A stretch of DNA of 64,000 bases from JASGMR01 sp963664675 (GCA_963664675.2 CAXXLB010000014.1:682001-746000), one strand, 5' to 3'; counted from the stretch's first letter, positions 1 to 7,757 are shown. Notes: generated by a model from the sequence alone, not told the origin. A program made the numbers and translations.

Positions 1-585
1 AGTCACTCCGTCTTCTTTTATCTTCTTTACGACTTCAAAAAGTGAATGAACCTCTTTGTCCGAGAGCGCTGCAGTGGGCTCGTCCATGACGAGTATTTTT
101 GGTCTGGTTATAAATGCCCTTATGATCTGAACCATCCATTGCTGTGCCGTACTCAGTTCCTTTACCGATACATTCAAAGGAAGATCGAAGTTGAATTTTT
201 CACATATCTCTTCGATTCTTTTTTTCATTTTTTCCGTATCGGCTCTCTTTGCGGATTTTGAGGGCCATTTACCAAGATATGCGTTGTCTATCACGTTGAA
301 GAAGGGAATCATATTCAAATGCTGATGGATGAATCCCAGACCATATTCCGGGGGATCCCACGGATTATTCATTTTTACTTCTTCTCCATCTATAAATATT
401 CTTCCACCGTCCGGATGATATATTCCGGCGAGTATTTTGATCAATGTCGATTTTCCCGCGCCGTTTTCTCCGACCAAACCGAGTATTTTGCCCTTATGTA
501 ATTCGAAGGAAACCTTGTCCAGGGCTTTTATTCCGGGAAATGTTTTGCTGATATCCCTTATGGAAAGCACAATTTCTGCAGCCAC
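1..585 (-). CDS. Sugar ABC transporter ATP-binding protein (RbsA/MglA type), partial
   Basis: This is the N-terminal 195 codons of an ATPase that energises import of a sugar or similar solute; the rest lies beyond the left edge. The start is GTG at 583-585, with a GAGGTG ribosome binding site six bases upstream. The translation shows Walker A (GENGAGKST), then a signature region reading LSTAQQ, the variant usual in ribose/galactose-type ATPases rather than LSGGQ, and Walker B (ILVMDEPT). It lies downstream of a LacI-fold binding protein and a SorC regulator on the same strand, so the three probably form one operon. The substrate cannot be read from the sequence. The family assignment is firm. 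Confidence 0.93.
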   Translation of the reverse strand, partial: MAAEIVLSIRDISKTFPGIKALDKVSFELHKGKILGLVGENGAGKSTLIKILAGIYHPDGGRIFIDGEEVKMNNPWDPPEYGLGFIHQHLNMIPFFNVIDNAYLGKWPSKSAKRADTEKMKKRIEEICEKFNFDLPLNVSVKELSTAQQWMVQIIRAFITRPKILVMDEPTAALSDKEVHSLFEVVKKIKEDGVT

Positions 586-670
586 TTTATTCACCTCAAT
601 TAATTCCGAATAAATTCATCTGTTGAGTAAAAATGAGTGATATATTTCTCACGAATTTATCGGATATCGA

Positions 671-693
671 GGTTCCGATATGTTATCGGAACC
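671..693 (-). other. Intercistronic hairpin between binding protein and ATPase
   Basis: A perfect 10-bp inverted repeat (GGTTCCGATA / TATCGGAACC) with a 3-base loop lies between the binding-protein stop and the ATPase start. No U-run follows it on the minus strand, so it looks more like an mRNA-stabilising or partial-attenuation hairpin than a true terminator. Such hairpins commonly keep binding-protein mRNA more abundant than mRNA for the membrane components; applying that here is inference. Confidence 0.6.
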
Positions 694-702
694 CCGAAAG
701 AA

Positions 703-1608
703 TTATTCAATATTATCCTTTGTCATCAATATACTCGGGGCATAGAAAATTTTATCCGTTACTTCTTCCCCGTTGAAAACCTTCTTTACCTGATCGGTTA
801 TTATCTGTGCCATTGCCACAAAATCCTGTTTCACGGTGGCTTTTATACATGAACCTTTTTTAATCATTTCCAGGGCCTGTTCGTTTCCATCTATTCCAAC
901 GACTATGATTTCATCCTGTCTTCCCGCCTCCATAATTGCCAACATGGCTCCGATCGCGGGTTCATCCCATGCTGCCCAAACTGCATTTATGTTTCCCGGG
1001 TTGGGATTTGCCAATAAGATGTTCTGCATCGCTTTTCGTGCATCCTCTATAGGGCCGGGGACCTGAACGAAATGTTCGGCGACTATTTCGATATCAGGTA
1101 TTGACTCTTCTATGGCATCGAACACTATTTCCCTTTTCCTCACTCCGGGATGGGCGGAATGATAAAATTTTACCAACTTACCCTGTCCCTCCAGTTTATC
1201 GAAAAGATAAGACGTTATCTGTGCGGAGAGCGTGTAATTATTGGAAGTCACATTGCAGATCATACCGTCAATGTATCCTGCGTCCCCACCAAAAACCGGA
1301 ATGCCCGCTTCGTCGGCCATTGCAATTTGTTTTTTGAATTGATTGGGATCTCCCATGCCCATTATTATGGCATCCACACCCTGGGCTATCACATCTTCCC
1401 ATCTGTTGGCCAGAGCTCCGAAATCTCCCTTAGTATCTATGACAGTTACTTTCCAGCCTTCATTTTCTCCGAATTCTTCCAGTGCCTTTATTAAAGTATT
1501 CGTTGTTACCGAAGCAAGATAAGGCGTCAAAATTGCCACAGTTTTTGCACTGAAAACGAATGATACCAGTAAAACCATCGCCAGTAGAATAATGGTCAGC
1601 TTTTTCAT
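703..1608 (-). CDS. Sugar ABC transporter substrate-binding protein (LacI-fold, RbsB type)
   Basis: This 301-residue secreted protein delivers a sugar-like ligand to the ABC importer encoded next to it. Residues 1-21 form a signal peptide with a basic start, a hydrophobic core and a cleavage zone near SA-K. The mature part has the periplasmic-binding-protein type 1 fold signs: a TPYLASV start, an ALANRWEDVIAQGVDAI segment and a late VVGIDGNEQAL strand. The ribosome binding site is GGAGGTG just before ATG. The start overlaps the stop of the upstream SorC gene by ATGA, so the two are translationally coupled. A homologous binding protein of the same length lies at 50228-51139. The ligand is unknown. 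Confidence 0.9.
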   Translation of the reverse strand: MKKLTIILLAMVLLVSFVFSAKTVAILTPYLASVTTNTLIKALEEFGENEGWKVTVIDTKGDFGALANRWEDVIAQGVDAIIMGMGDPNQFKKQIAMADEAGIPVFGGDAGYIDGMICNVTSNNYTLSAQITSYLFDKLEGQGKLVKFYHSAHPGVRKREIVFDAIEESIPDIEIVAEHFVQVPGPIEDARKAMQNILLANPNPGNINAVWAAWDEPAIGAMLAIMEAGRQDEIIVVGIDGNEQALEMIKKGSCIKATVKQDFVAMAQIITDQVKKVFNGEEVTDKIFYAPSILMTKDNIE

Positions 1609-2561
1609 AAATTCACCTCCAGATTATTTTGGTTTAAAAGATTTTTTCCTGATTCAATATCAGTGATCAAAATATTTATAAGTTTAGATTTTATAGCACC
1701 CTCTATGGCCGCTGTTTTCTGAATTCCTGATGCAATTCCTACTCTATAGGGAATATACAGAAGTTGTTTTTTTCTTATTCCAAAAGTTTTATCGGTGATC
1801 TCCTCACAAACGGAATTTCCGTTTCTGTCATAAAAAACGGTACCTATATTTCCCACAGCTTCATTTTTTATCTTTTCCAAATCAGCTTTCTCAAACATAT
1901 GTAAAAACGGATGATTGGGGTTTATCGCTCCAATCCCCATAAAAGCCCACTTCGCTTCTTTGAATAATTCCATCGTTTTTTCAATTCCTGGTTGAGAGAT
2001 TAAATTATCAACCATTTCTTTCGAGGATAGAAGGGCGGGAGCTGTTAATAAAAAAGATTTTCCCTGAATGTTGCTGCTTATCATTCTTGCGATTTCGTGG
2101 GCGAGAAAAGTTTTGTATTGATGATCGACAGAACCTATCAGGGTCACTATGTTGACATCTTTTTTCTTCTCTTTGATCTTTCCTGCCATAAGTTCCAAGG
2201 TGGTTCCCGCGGTGACTCCCACAGTGGAGTTTTTTGTGACCCTGTCATCGAAAAAAGAAGAAGCAACATCTGCAACCGCGTTCTTTGTTTCGATTTCTGT
2301 GGGAAGATTCTGAACGAGAATGACTTCGCGAAGGGAATACTTTTTTTCAATTTCGCCGGAAATTTCCCGTTTCACTTCGTCATTATCTTTCTCATAATTT
2401 ATTTTTATCTGCACAATGCCCCTCTTTTTTGCTTCGGTTAACAATCTGCTTATATTCGGACGGGAGATTCCCAACTTTTTTGAGATGTTTTCCTGATTCA
2501 TATCTTCAATAAAATATAGGCTGGCAACCCTTTCGAGTAAGTATCGTCTTTCTTTTTTCAT
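1605..2561 (-). CDS. SorC/DeoR-family transcriptional regulator
   Basis: This is a sugar-responsive regulator of about 318 residues. An N-terminal helix-turn-helix (residues about 15-45, NQENISKKLGISRPNISRLL) is followed by a large effector-binding domain of the phosphosugar type. ATG at 2561 is preferred over GTG at 2573 because that GTG is itself part of the GAGG ribosome binding site. The gene overlaps the binding-protein gene by ATGA and probably controls the importer operon. It is a paralogue of the SorC gene at 46016-46969, which also heads an RbsABC-type operon. The effector is likely a phosphorylated sugar, by family precedent only. Confidence 0.88.
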   Translation of the reverse strand: MKKERRYLLERVASLYFIEDMNQENISKKLGISRPNISRLLTEAKKRGIVQIKINYEKDNDEVKREISGEIEKKYSLREVILVQNLPTEIETKNAVADVASSFFDDRVTKNSTVGVTAGTTLELMAGKIKEKKKDVNIVTLIGSVDHQYKTFLAHEIARMISSNIQGKSFLLTAPALLSSKEMVDNLISQPGIEKTMELFKEAKWAFMGIGAINPNHPFLHMFEKADLEKIKNEAVGNIGTVFYDRNGNSVCEEITDKTFGIRKKQLLYIPYRVGIASGIQKTAAIEGAIKSKLINILITDIESGKNLLNQNNLEVNL

Positions 2562-2570
2562 AATAAACCT

Positions 2571-2604
2571 CACATTTGTTCAATATACGCACATAATTTC
2601 AATA
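2571..2604. promoter_or_regulatory. Pair of 15-base direct repeats upstream of sorC, candidate operator
   Basis: Two direct repeats, CACATTTGTTCAATA (2571-2585) and CACATAATTTCAATA (2590-2604), match at 12 of 15 positions and are 19 bases apart. They lie just upstream of, and overlap, the leader of the SorC gene. Related strings occur upstream of the second SorC gene (45908-45924) and of glycerol dehydrogenase (31064-31081). A shared SorC binding site is inference. Confidence 0.35.
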
Positions 2605-2713
2605 AACTATATCATTTATGAATTGAGTTGTAAAATACCAAATAAGGTAAAAAAACTGAAAAAATAACAGATAAAGTGGTGTAACTTCCCGTAATTGTAT
2701 TTAATGTTGAAAA

Positions 2714-3508
2714 TCACTCAACATTTAACAATTGCACGGTTTTTGTTTTCAGTGTTTTTCTCACATCATCACCATTTTTATGGCATTCGGTTATCTTTCT
2801 CACGAAATAGCTTCCGGCGATGGCGATATCGCAATACGGTTTTAAATTTTTTATCTGATTGGAGGAGTTTATTCCAAAGCCGACGGCGATGGGGAGTTTT
2901 GAATTTTTTCTAACGAAGTTCAGCCATTCGGTGACCTCTCCGGTTATTTCAGTTTTTTTACCGGTGATGCCGGTTCTTGCAACGGTATAGATGAAACCAT
3001 TTCCTTTTTCGGAAAGATATTCGATTCTTTCTGCGGAATTGCCGGGAGCGGCCAGATATATCATTGAAAGGTCATTTTTTTCACATAATACCGACAGTCC
3101 CTCGTCATTTTCAGGGGGAATATCCGGAATAATAAATCCATCCACTCCAATTTCTTCCGATTTTTCAACAAACTTTTCTATACCGTAGCTGAAAGCTATA
3201 TTTCCATAAGTCATTATCAATACCGAGCTTTCGCAGTTTTTTGCTATTTTTTCCGCTAAGTTAAAACAGTCAGAAATCTTTATTCCGTTTTTCAGCGAAA
3301 CGACACTTGCGTTTTCTATGGTGGGCCCATCGGCAAAGGGATCCGAAAATGGGAACTGAATTTCCAGAAAATCAGCACCTCCCTCCGAAATTCCCATTGC
3401 GGCCTCATAAGATGTTTCAAGATCCGGATATCCAGCAACTACGTGGCCCATGAAACCTATTTTGTCTTTATTTTTAATTTCTTTCAACTTTTCAGCCAGT
3501 TTTCTCAT
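2714..3508 (-). CDS. trpA: Tryptophan synthase alpha subunit
   Basis: This 264-residue TIM-barrel subunit cleaves indole-3-glycerol phosphate to indole and glyceraldehyde 3-phosphate, and channels indole to TrpB. The catalytic pair is at canonical numbering: E49 (in FLEIQFPFSDP) and D60 (in FADGPT). Glycine-rich phosphate-binding loops follow (VGFGINS, then AIAGSYF). ATG overlaps the trpB stop by ATGA, so translation is coupled. The gene ends in a weak hairpin (TGTTGA / TCAACA) that spans its stop codon. No other trp genes are in the window, so trpBA form a separate unit, probably under the leader described at 4757-4972. Confidence 0.97.
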   Translation of the reverse strand: MRKLAEKLKEIKNKDKIGFMGHVVAGYPDLETSYEAAMGISEGGADFLEIQFPFSDPFADGPTIENASVVSLKNGIKISDCFNLAEKIAKNCESSVLIMTYGNIAFSYGIEKFVEKSEEIGVDGFIIPDIPPENDEGLSVLCEKNDLSMIYLAAPGNSAERIEYLSEKGNGFIYTVARTGITGKKTEITGEVTEWLNFVRKNSKLPIAVGFGINSSNQIKNLKPYCDIAIAGSYFVRKITECHKNGDDVRKTLKTKTVQLLNVE

Positions 3509-4722
3509 GAGATCACCTCTTTTTTTAAAAATTCTATCCAGTTTTCTTTATCGACCGCCCTGGCAACTATGAAGAGATCTTTTTCGCCCCTTCCAGAAAC
3601 GTTGACTAAAATGTTTTCATCCGGATTCATCTTTTGAGCTATTTTTATCGCATGAGCGAGGGCGTGAGAAGATTCCAGAGCGGCAATTATTCCCTCTTTT
3701 TTTGCGAAGAGCCCGAACGCTTCTATAACTTCTCTATCGGTTGCACTGGTGAATTCGATTTTTCCGGTAGAAGCGTGATAAGCCAGTTCAGGCCCTATTC
3801 CTGCATAATCCAGCCCCGCGCTGATCGAGTGTGTTGGCAGGATTTGACCGTCGGTATCCTGTAAGAAAAAGGATTTATATCCCTGGATTATCCCGAGTTT
3901 ACCGTTTCCGGAGATTCTTGCTGCGTGTCTTTTACTTTCTGTACCTTCTCCGCCGGCTTCTACACCGATCAATCTAACTTCCTTCTCGTTTAAATAATGA
4001 CTGAAGAACCCTATTGAATTCGAACCGCCACCGACGCAGGCGATCAATACATCGGGTTTTTTCCCGTATTCACTTTCAAATTGTTCCTTCGTTTCTTTTC
4101 CAATGACGGATTGAAAAAATTTGACCATTTCAGGATATGGAGCTGCACCAACCGCACTTCCCAGGAGATAATACGTTTCTTCGGGATTTTTTGTCCATTC
4201 TCTTAAAGCGGCGTTGACGGCATCTTTTAATGTTTTTGTTCCGTTTTTAACGGGTATAACTTTGGCTCCGAACTGTTCCATCCAGAAAACGTTCGGATGT
4301 TGTCTTTTAACGTCCAATTCCCCCATGTAAACTTCACATTCCAGATTCAATTTCGCACAGACGCAGGCTGTCGCCACACCGTGCTGGCCGGCACCGGTTT
4401 CAGCAATTATTTTTTTCTTGCCTATTTTTTTTGCCAGAAGAGCCTGTCCGAGTGCATTGTTTATTTTGTGTGCCCCCGTGTTCGCAAGGCCTTCGAGTTT
4501 TAAAAATATTTTTGCGCCTCCCAGCAGTTCCGAAACATTTTTAGCGTACATCAGAGGTGTTGGCCTTCCGACAAAATTTTTGAGTAAATCATGGTATTCG
4601 TTGATAAAGGATTTATCTTCCTTCATTCTGGAGAATTCCTCTTTGAGCTGTACAAAGTTTGGCCTCAAGATTTCCGGTATGTATGCCCCTCCAAATTCAC
4701 CATAGTATCCTTCTTTTTCCAT
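3505..4722 (-). CDS. trpB: Tryptophan synthase beta subunit
   Basis: This 405-residue PLP enzyme condenses indole with L-serine to make tryptophan. The PLP lysine is K86 in AHKINNALGQ, and the catalytic glutamate is E108 in AETGAGQHG; the phosphate-binding glycine loop GGGSNS follows. Length and motifs match canonical TrpB1. The start is ATG at 4722 with GGGAGG eight bases upstream. The frame stays open upstream to 4866, but that stretch is leader RNA containing a terminator hairpin and lacks TrpB homology, so it is excluded. It is coupled to trpA by an ATGA overlap. Confidence 0.97.
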   Translation of the reverse strand: MEKEGYYGEFGGAYIPEILRPNFVQLKEEFSRMKEDKSFINEYHDLLKNFVGRPTPLMYAKNVSELLGGAKIFLKLEGLANTGAHKINNALGQALLAKKIGKKKIIAETGAGQHGVATACVCAKLNLECEVYMGELDVKRQHPNVFWMEQFGAKVIPVKNGTKTLKDAVNAALREWTKNPEETYYLLGSAVGAAPYPEMVKFFQSVIGKETKEQFESEYGKKPDVLIACVGGGSNSIGFFSHYLNEKEVRLIGVEAGGEGTESKRHAARISGNGKLGIIQGYKSFFLQDTDGQILPTHSISAGLDYAGIGPELAYHASTGKIEFTSATDREVIEAFGLFAKKEGIIAALESSHALAHAIKIAQKMNPDENILVNVSGRGEKDLFIVARAVDKENWIEFLKKEVIS

Positions 4723-4756
4723 ATGAATCCTCCCGTTTATTTTAATAAAAAATTTC

Positions 4757-4787
4757 AAAAAAAAATGTCCGCTGTTTAAGCGGACAT
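4757..4787 (-). terminator. Attenuator terminator in the trpBA leader
   Basis: On the minus strand an 8-bp perfect stem (ATGTCCGC with GCGGACAT, arms 4780-4787 and 4765-4772) with a 7-base loop is followed at once by a run of nine U. It lies about 35 bases upstream of the trpB start and downstream of the trpB promoter and leader peptide. That position makes it a conditional terminator of the trp leader, not the end of another gene. Confidence 0.88.
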
Positions 4788-4808
4788 CTCTATTTATGTT
4801 ACCCGAAT

Positions 4809-4910
4809 TTATAGTATGACAAAACCCGAGGCACCTGTAAAGACATCCCTCGTGTTCCACCACCAATTATTATTCATTTTTATTTTCGTATTCATATTAC
4901 ACATTTTCAT
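4809..4910 (-). CDS. trpL: trp leader peptide with three tandem Trp codons
   Basis: This is a 33-codon ORF starting at ATG 4910, with GGAG six bases upstream, and ending at TAA 4809-4811. Codons 16-18 (4857-4865) are TGG TGG TGG, giving NNNWWWNT in the peptide. It lies between a consensus promoter and the attenuator terminator, the classical layout for ribosome-mediated attenuation. A ribosome starved of Trp-tRNA would stall at codons 16-18 and change the fold of the downstream RNA. The peptide has no other recognisable feature, and its role is presumably only its translation. It is in a different frame from the open stretch upstream of trpB. Confidence 0.85.
   Translation of the reverse strand: MKMCNMNTKIKMNNNWWWNTRDVFTGASGFVIL
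4817..4862 (-). promoter_or_regulatory. Segment 1:2 pairing of the trp leader
   Basis: The RNA TGGTGGAACACGAGG (4848-4862), which includes the last two Trp codons, can pair with CCTCGGGTTTTGTCA (4817-4831). The result is a 15-position helix with one A-G mismatch and several G-U pairs, and a 16-base loop. This corresponds to the 1:2 pause hairpin of classical attenuators. Further downstream, CGG plus ACAT (within 4796-4805) can pair with ATGTCCG (4781-4787), giving seven pairs with a 3-base bulge. That pairing would compete with the terminator and could be the antiterminator. All pairings were found by eye. Confidence 0.6.
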
Positions 4911-4943
4911 TGTTTTCTCCGGCTGCGTAAATAATTTAAGGAG

Positions 4944-4972
4944 ATTATATCACCATTTTTTTTGCGAGTCAA
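4944..4972 (-). promoter_or_regulatory. Sigma-A promoter of the trp leader and trpBA
   Basis: On the minus strand TTGACT (4967-4972) and a perfect TATAAT (4944-4949) are separated by 17 bases. The predicted start is near 4937, which gives a leader of about 215 bases before trpB. The promoter sits directly after the stop codon of the protease gene. Confidence 0.85.
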
Positions 4973-4976
4973 ATTG

Positions 4977-5816
4977 TTAACCGATTTTGAAACTGACTTT
5001 TTTTGATTTCAAATAATTCAATATTGTTTCCACGTGTACACCCACTCCTACATTGAGAAACTGATTCTCTTCAACGATTTTTCCATTTTTATTCAATCTG
5101 GGCGAAAAGCCCAGCGGGTAATGTACTGTGTGACTCTGGAGAGCACATATTCTACCCTCCCTATCGAATATTGGACCGCCACTCTGACCTCTCAATCCGG
5201 GAGAAGAGGTCTCCAGATATTTTATGTCTTTGTTTTTTATATTGGGAATTATGTTTCTCGTTACGATTCCGTCTATGGGAAAGTAGGTAAAATGCAAATT
5301 TTTCTGATCGAATTTAAATTTTCCATTTTCTTCGTCGTATTTTGCTTTTATCATATGAAAGGGGAAGCCGATTTTGCATACGCTTGTTCCCTGATTCAAT
5401 GTTTCTGGATTTCTAAAAACCGGATAACCTTTTATTCTTTCCGGATTGAAGTTTGAAATTTTTCCCAGTGCTATGTCCACATTTTTTTCACCTTTGAATT
5501 CAAATTTCGTTTCGGGAAAGTCAGGAAACCAGATTTTAAATTTATCTATCCATTTGGGATTGTAATCTATCCCATTGTCCGTTGTATTTTCACTTTTATC
5601 AAATTCGATTTTTTTGTAGTAAGATTCAATTTCGCTTTTATGTTTCAGTTGTAAAAAAAATGGATTGAATAAATGCGAAACGGTTAAAACCCATCCTTCT
5701 TCATTCAGAATGATATAGGAACCCAGCCCTGCACTTACCGTTCCGTCAAAATATTTTATGAGTATTACCACGGGTTTTGTGAAATTGCGTACTATCGAAC
5801 ATGCTTTTGAAAACAT
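4977..5816 (-). CDS. Trypsin-like serine protease (PA clan, S1-type domain)
   Basis: This 279-residue protein has a single chymotrypsin-fold domain. The catalytic triad is visible: H48 in VLTVSHLF, D114 in VDIALGKI and S212 in GLRGQSGGPIF. There is no clear signal peptide or transmembrane segment, and no PDZ domain, so it differs from HtrA/DegP. An insertion of about 50 residues, rich in charged residues, separates His and Asp. The ribosome binding site is GGGGGG before ATG at 5816. It is monocistronic between the TetR gene (divergent) and the trp promoter. The substrate is unknown; intracellular peptide or damaged-protein cleavage is possible. Confidence 0.8.
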   Translation of the reverse strand: MFSKACSIVRNFTKPVVILIKYFDGTVSAGLGSYIILNEEGWVLTVSHLFNPFFLQLKHKSEIESYYKKIEFDKSENTTDNGIDYNPKWIDKFKIWFPDFPETKFEFKGEKNVDIALGKISNFNPERIKGYPVFRNPETLNQGTSVCKIGFPFHMIKAKYDEENGKFKFDQKNLHFTYFPIDGIVTRNIIPNIKNKDIKYLETSSPGLRGQSGGPIFDREGRICALQSHTVHYPLGFSPRLNKNGKIVEENQFLNVGVGVHVETILNYLKSKKVSFKIG

Positions 5817-5912
5817 AAACTGCCCCCCTTATTATCTGTTTAACTATACCAGATAAAATTTTAATGTCAAAACATTTTTTTATATTACAAATTCCGGTTG
5901 ATTGAAAATTAC

Positions 5913-5961
5913 TTGACAATGTATATTTATTGTAATATAATCTACCTACCGATAGGTAGGT
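5913..5961 (+). promoter_or_regulatory. Promoter and TetR operator of the downstream tetR gene
   Basis: TTGACA (5913-5918) and TATAAT (5936-5941) have a 17-base spacer. Immediately downstream, ACCTACC (5944-5950), GATA and GGTAGGT (5955-5961) form a perfect 7-bp inverted repeat that covers the expected transcription start and reaches the GTG start codon. A repressor bound here would block its own transcription. Palindromes of this size are typical of TetR sites. Confidence 0.82.
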
Positions 5962-6550
5962 GATTTTTATTTCAGATACCAAAGAGAAAATTCTTAAGGA
6001 AGCGTTGAACCTATTCGGTTCAAAGGGGTATGCCGCCACTAGTATGAATGACATAGCCAGTGCGATTGGAATAAAAAAGTCGTCGCTTTATTTTCATTAC
6101 AGGGGAAAAGAAGAGATCTTTTTAAAGCTGTTTCGGAAAATAGTACAAGAACATCAGAACGAATTGGATAAGATTATGAAGGGTCTTAAAAATAAAAATA
6201 CGTTTGAAAAATTATTTCATATATTCAGCGGATATCTTCATTATTGTGAAAACAATCCGAATATCGATTTCTGGAACAGAATTTTTTATTTTCCTACGGA
6301 AGTTTTCAAAGAGGAAATTTATTCTAAGACAGAGTTCGTTGAGAATATAATTAAGAGTGAAATAGAAAAAGTATTCATGGAAGGCATGGATAATCATGAA
6401 ATAAAAGAGAATGACCCGTGCAAATTGACGATTTCTTTTTATTATATGATGTTGGGATTCATGCTCTCCCTTGTGGATTATAAAAATAAAAGTATAGAAA
6501 AAGATATAAAAAATTGCCTGGAAGTTTTTTTTGAATCGATAAAAATATAA
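5960..6550 (+). CDS. TetR/AcrR-family transcriptional regulator
   Basis: This 196-residue repressor has the TetR N-terminal helix-turn-helix at residues about 5-50 (DTKEKILKEALNLFGSKGYA ... SLYFHYRGKEEIF). The C-terminal helical ligand domain is less conserved. The only plausible start is GTG 5960, because no ATG or TTG lies before the HTH. The expected mRNA start is only about 12 bases upstream, so the message is nearly leaderless. The operator overlapping its promoter implies autorepression. The likely target was the downstream aldo/keto reductase, now broken. Confidence 0.88.
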   Translation: MIFISDTKEKILKEALNLFGSKGYAATSMNDIASAIGIKKSSLYFHYRGKEEIFLKLFRKIVQEHQNELDKIMKGLKNKNTFEKLFHIFSGYLHYCENNPNIDFWNRIFYFPTEVFKEEIYSKTEFVENIIKSEIEKVFMEGMDNHEIKENDPCKLTISFYYMMLGFMLSLVDYKNKSIEKDIKNCLEVFFESIKI

Positions 6551-6634
6551 TGCCGTATTAATCATATAAAAGGGCTTACAAAAGAATAATACGAAAAGAA
6601 TCGAAGTGAACTGCATAGTCGGGAGGTGTTTTAT

Positions 6635-7618
6635 ATGCAAAAGAGAAAGTTGGGAAAATCAGGAATTGAGGTCAATCCATTAGGTATGGGATGCTGGGTT
6701 TTTAGGCGGGAATTTTTTTCTCGATGGTATGCCGGATGGGTATGGGAAAGTGAACGGATGAAGAATCGATAAAGGCAATAACCAGGGAGGTCGTTATGGG
6801 AATAGATTTTTTTGATACTTCCGATGTTTATGGTGCGGATTACAGTGAAGAAATTCTCGAAAAGGCGCTGGAAGGAAAAAGAAATGAGGTGGTGATAGCG
6901 ACTAAATTCGGATTCACATATGACAGTTCAAAAAGGGAAATCACTGGGACGGGCTTTTCAAAAGAGTACATCAAATGTGCGTGTGAATAGTCTATGAAGA
7001 GGTTAAAAACGGACTATATTGGTCTTTATCAACTTCATTTATCCGAAATTTCCCATGTAAATATAGAAGAAATAATAGACACTCTTTAGGATTTGAAACG
7101 AACGGGTTATATCAGAGCTTACGGTTGGAGTACAGGAGATTTAAGGGGAGCGAAGAAGTTCATAGAAAAATCAAATTGTTCTTCCATCCAGCATCCCGAG
7201 AATGTTTTGGACTACGATGAGAGAATGTTGAAGTTATGTGAAGAACATGATGTTGCGAGTATCGCAAATATGCCTTTTGCGATGGGGCTTTTATCGGGAA
7301 AATATGACAGCAGTTCCAGAATGGCTTTGAATGAATTGTGTGGATCTAAACACAGATGGGTTAAGTATTTCAAAGATGGTAAACCGGATGAGATTTTTTT
7401 GAAAAAAACCGGAAAGTGTAAAGAGTGTTCTCACTGCCGACGGTAGAAGTCTTGTTCAGGGTGCCCTTGGCTGGCTCTGGACGAAAAGTGATAAAAATAT
7501 TCCGATACCCGGTTTTAAAAACATGAAGCAAATGAAAGAAAATGTCAGGTCGCTGGAATTCGGACCGTTGAAAAGAGAGCAACTCGCTGAAATTGAAAAA
7601 ATTCTGGAGAGTGAATGA
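6635..7618 (+). pseudogene. Aldo/keto reductase, decayed by frameshifts and stops
   Basis: Fragments in several frames read as one NADPH-dependent aldo/keto reductase: MQKRKLGKSGIEVNPLGMG at the start, GIDFFDTSDVYG (the catalytic Asp/Tyr region), then YIRAYGWSTGD, and GRSLVQGALGWLW near the end. The breaks are a frameshift near 6705, TAG at 6988-6990 in place of a Gln or Glu codon, TAG at 7087-7089 in place of a Glu codon, and a frameshift in an A-run near 7395. A good GGGAGG ribosome binding site remains. Four lesions indicate a pseudogene, not sequencing error, though resequencing would settle it. It follows the TetR gene and was probably its target. Confidence 0.9.
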
Positions 7619-7739
7619 ACACGTGAGGAGGTACATTGTGCTCAATCTGATTTATGATTTGGTGAATAAGATGGAGAGGGAAGAGAGGAACATTAAACGT
7701 TATATCTGTTATAAAAAAAGAAAAAAGGGGTGCTTATAG
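7601..7739 (+). repeat. Copy 1 of a diverged direct duplication
   Basis: About 135 bases, from the last codons of the decayed aldo/keto reductase through the tiny ORF to the base of the terminator, recur at 9270-9405 in the same orientation with scattered substitutions. The two copies flank the lysE-asnC pair. Confidence 0.85.
7638..7739 (+). CDS. Tiny hypothetical protein, copy 1
   Basis: This is a 33-codon ORF starting at GTG 7638 with GAGGAGG upstream. It encodes a charged peptide (LNLIYDLVNKMEREERN, then IKRYICY and a lysine-rich tail) and ends inside the stem of the terminator. It has no recognised family. It has a second copy at 9304-9381; over the shared 25 codons about seven bases differ and most of the changes are synonymous, which argues that the peptide was translated and selected. 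The last residues (KKRKKGCL) are not shared, because copy 2 stops earlier. It may be the remnant of a protein once cotranscribed with the reductase. Confidence 0.5.
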   Translation: MLNLIYDLVNKMEREERNIKRYICYKKRKKGCL

Positions 7740-7757
7740 GCGCCTCTTTGATTTTTT
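7727..7757 (+). terminator. Rho-independent terminator after copy 1
   Basis: GGGGTGC (7727-7733) pairs with GCGCCTC (7740-7746), including two G-U pairs, and the stem is followed by a T-rich tail (TTTGATTTTTTT). It ends the tetR/reductase/tiny-ORF unit facing the convergent lysE gene. Confidence 0.75.

Noticed and set aside
4723..4866. In-frame N-terminal extension of TrpB by 48 residues.
   Set aside because: It would begin at a TTG within the Trp-codon run, passes through the terminator hairpin, has no TrpB homology, and ATG 4722 has a strong ribosome binding site.
4845..4870. GGTGGAACACGAG resembles the T-box core (GGTGGNACC).
   Set aside because: Only about 70 bases lie between the predicted transcript start and this string, too short for T-box Stem I. 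The string is fully explained as Trp codons plus the 1:2 stem.
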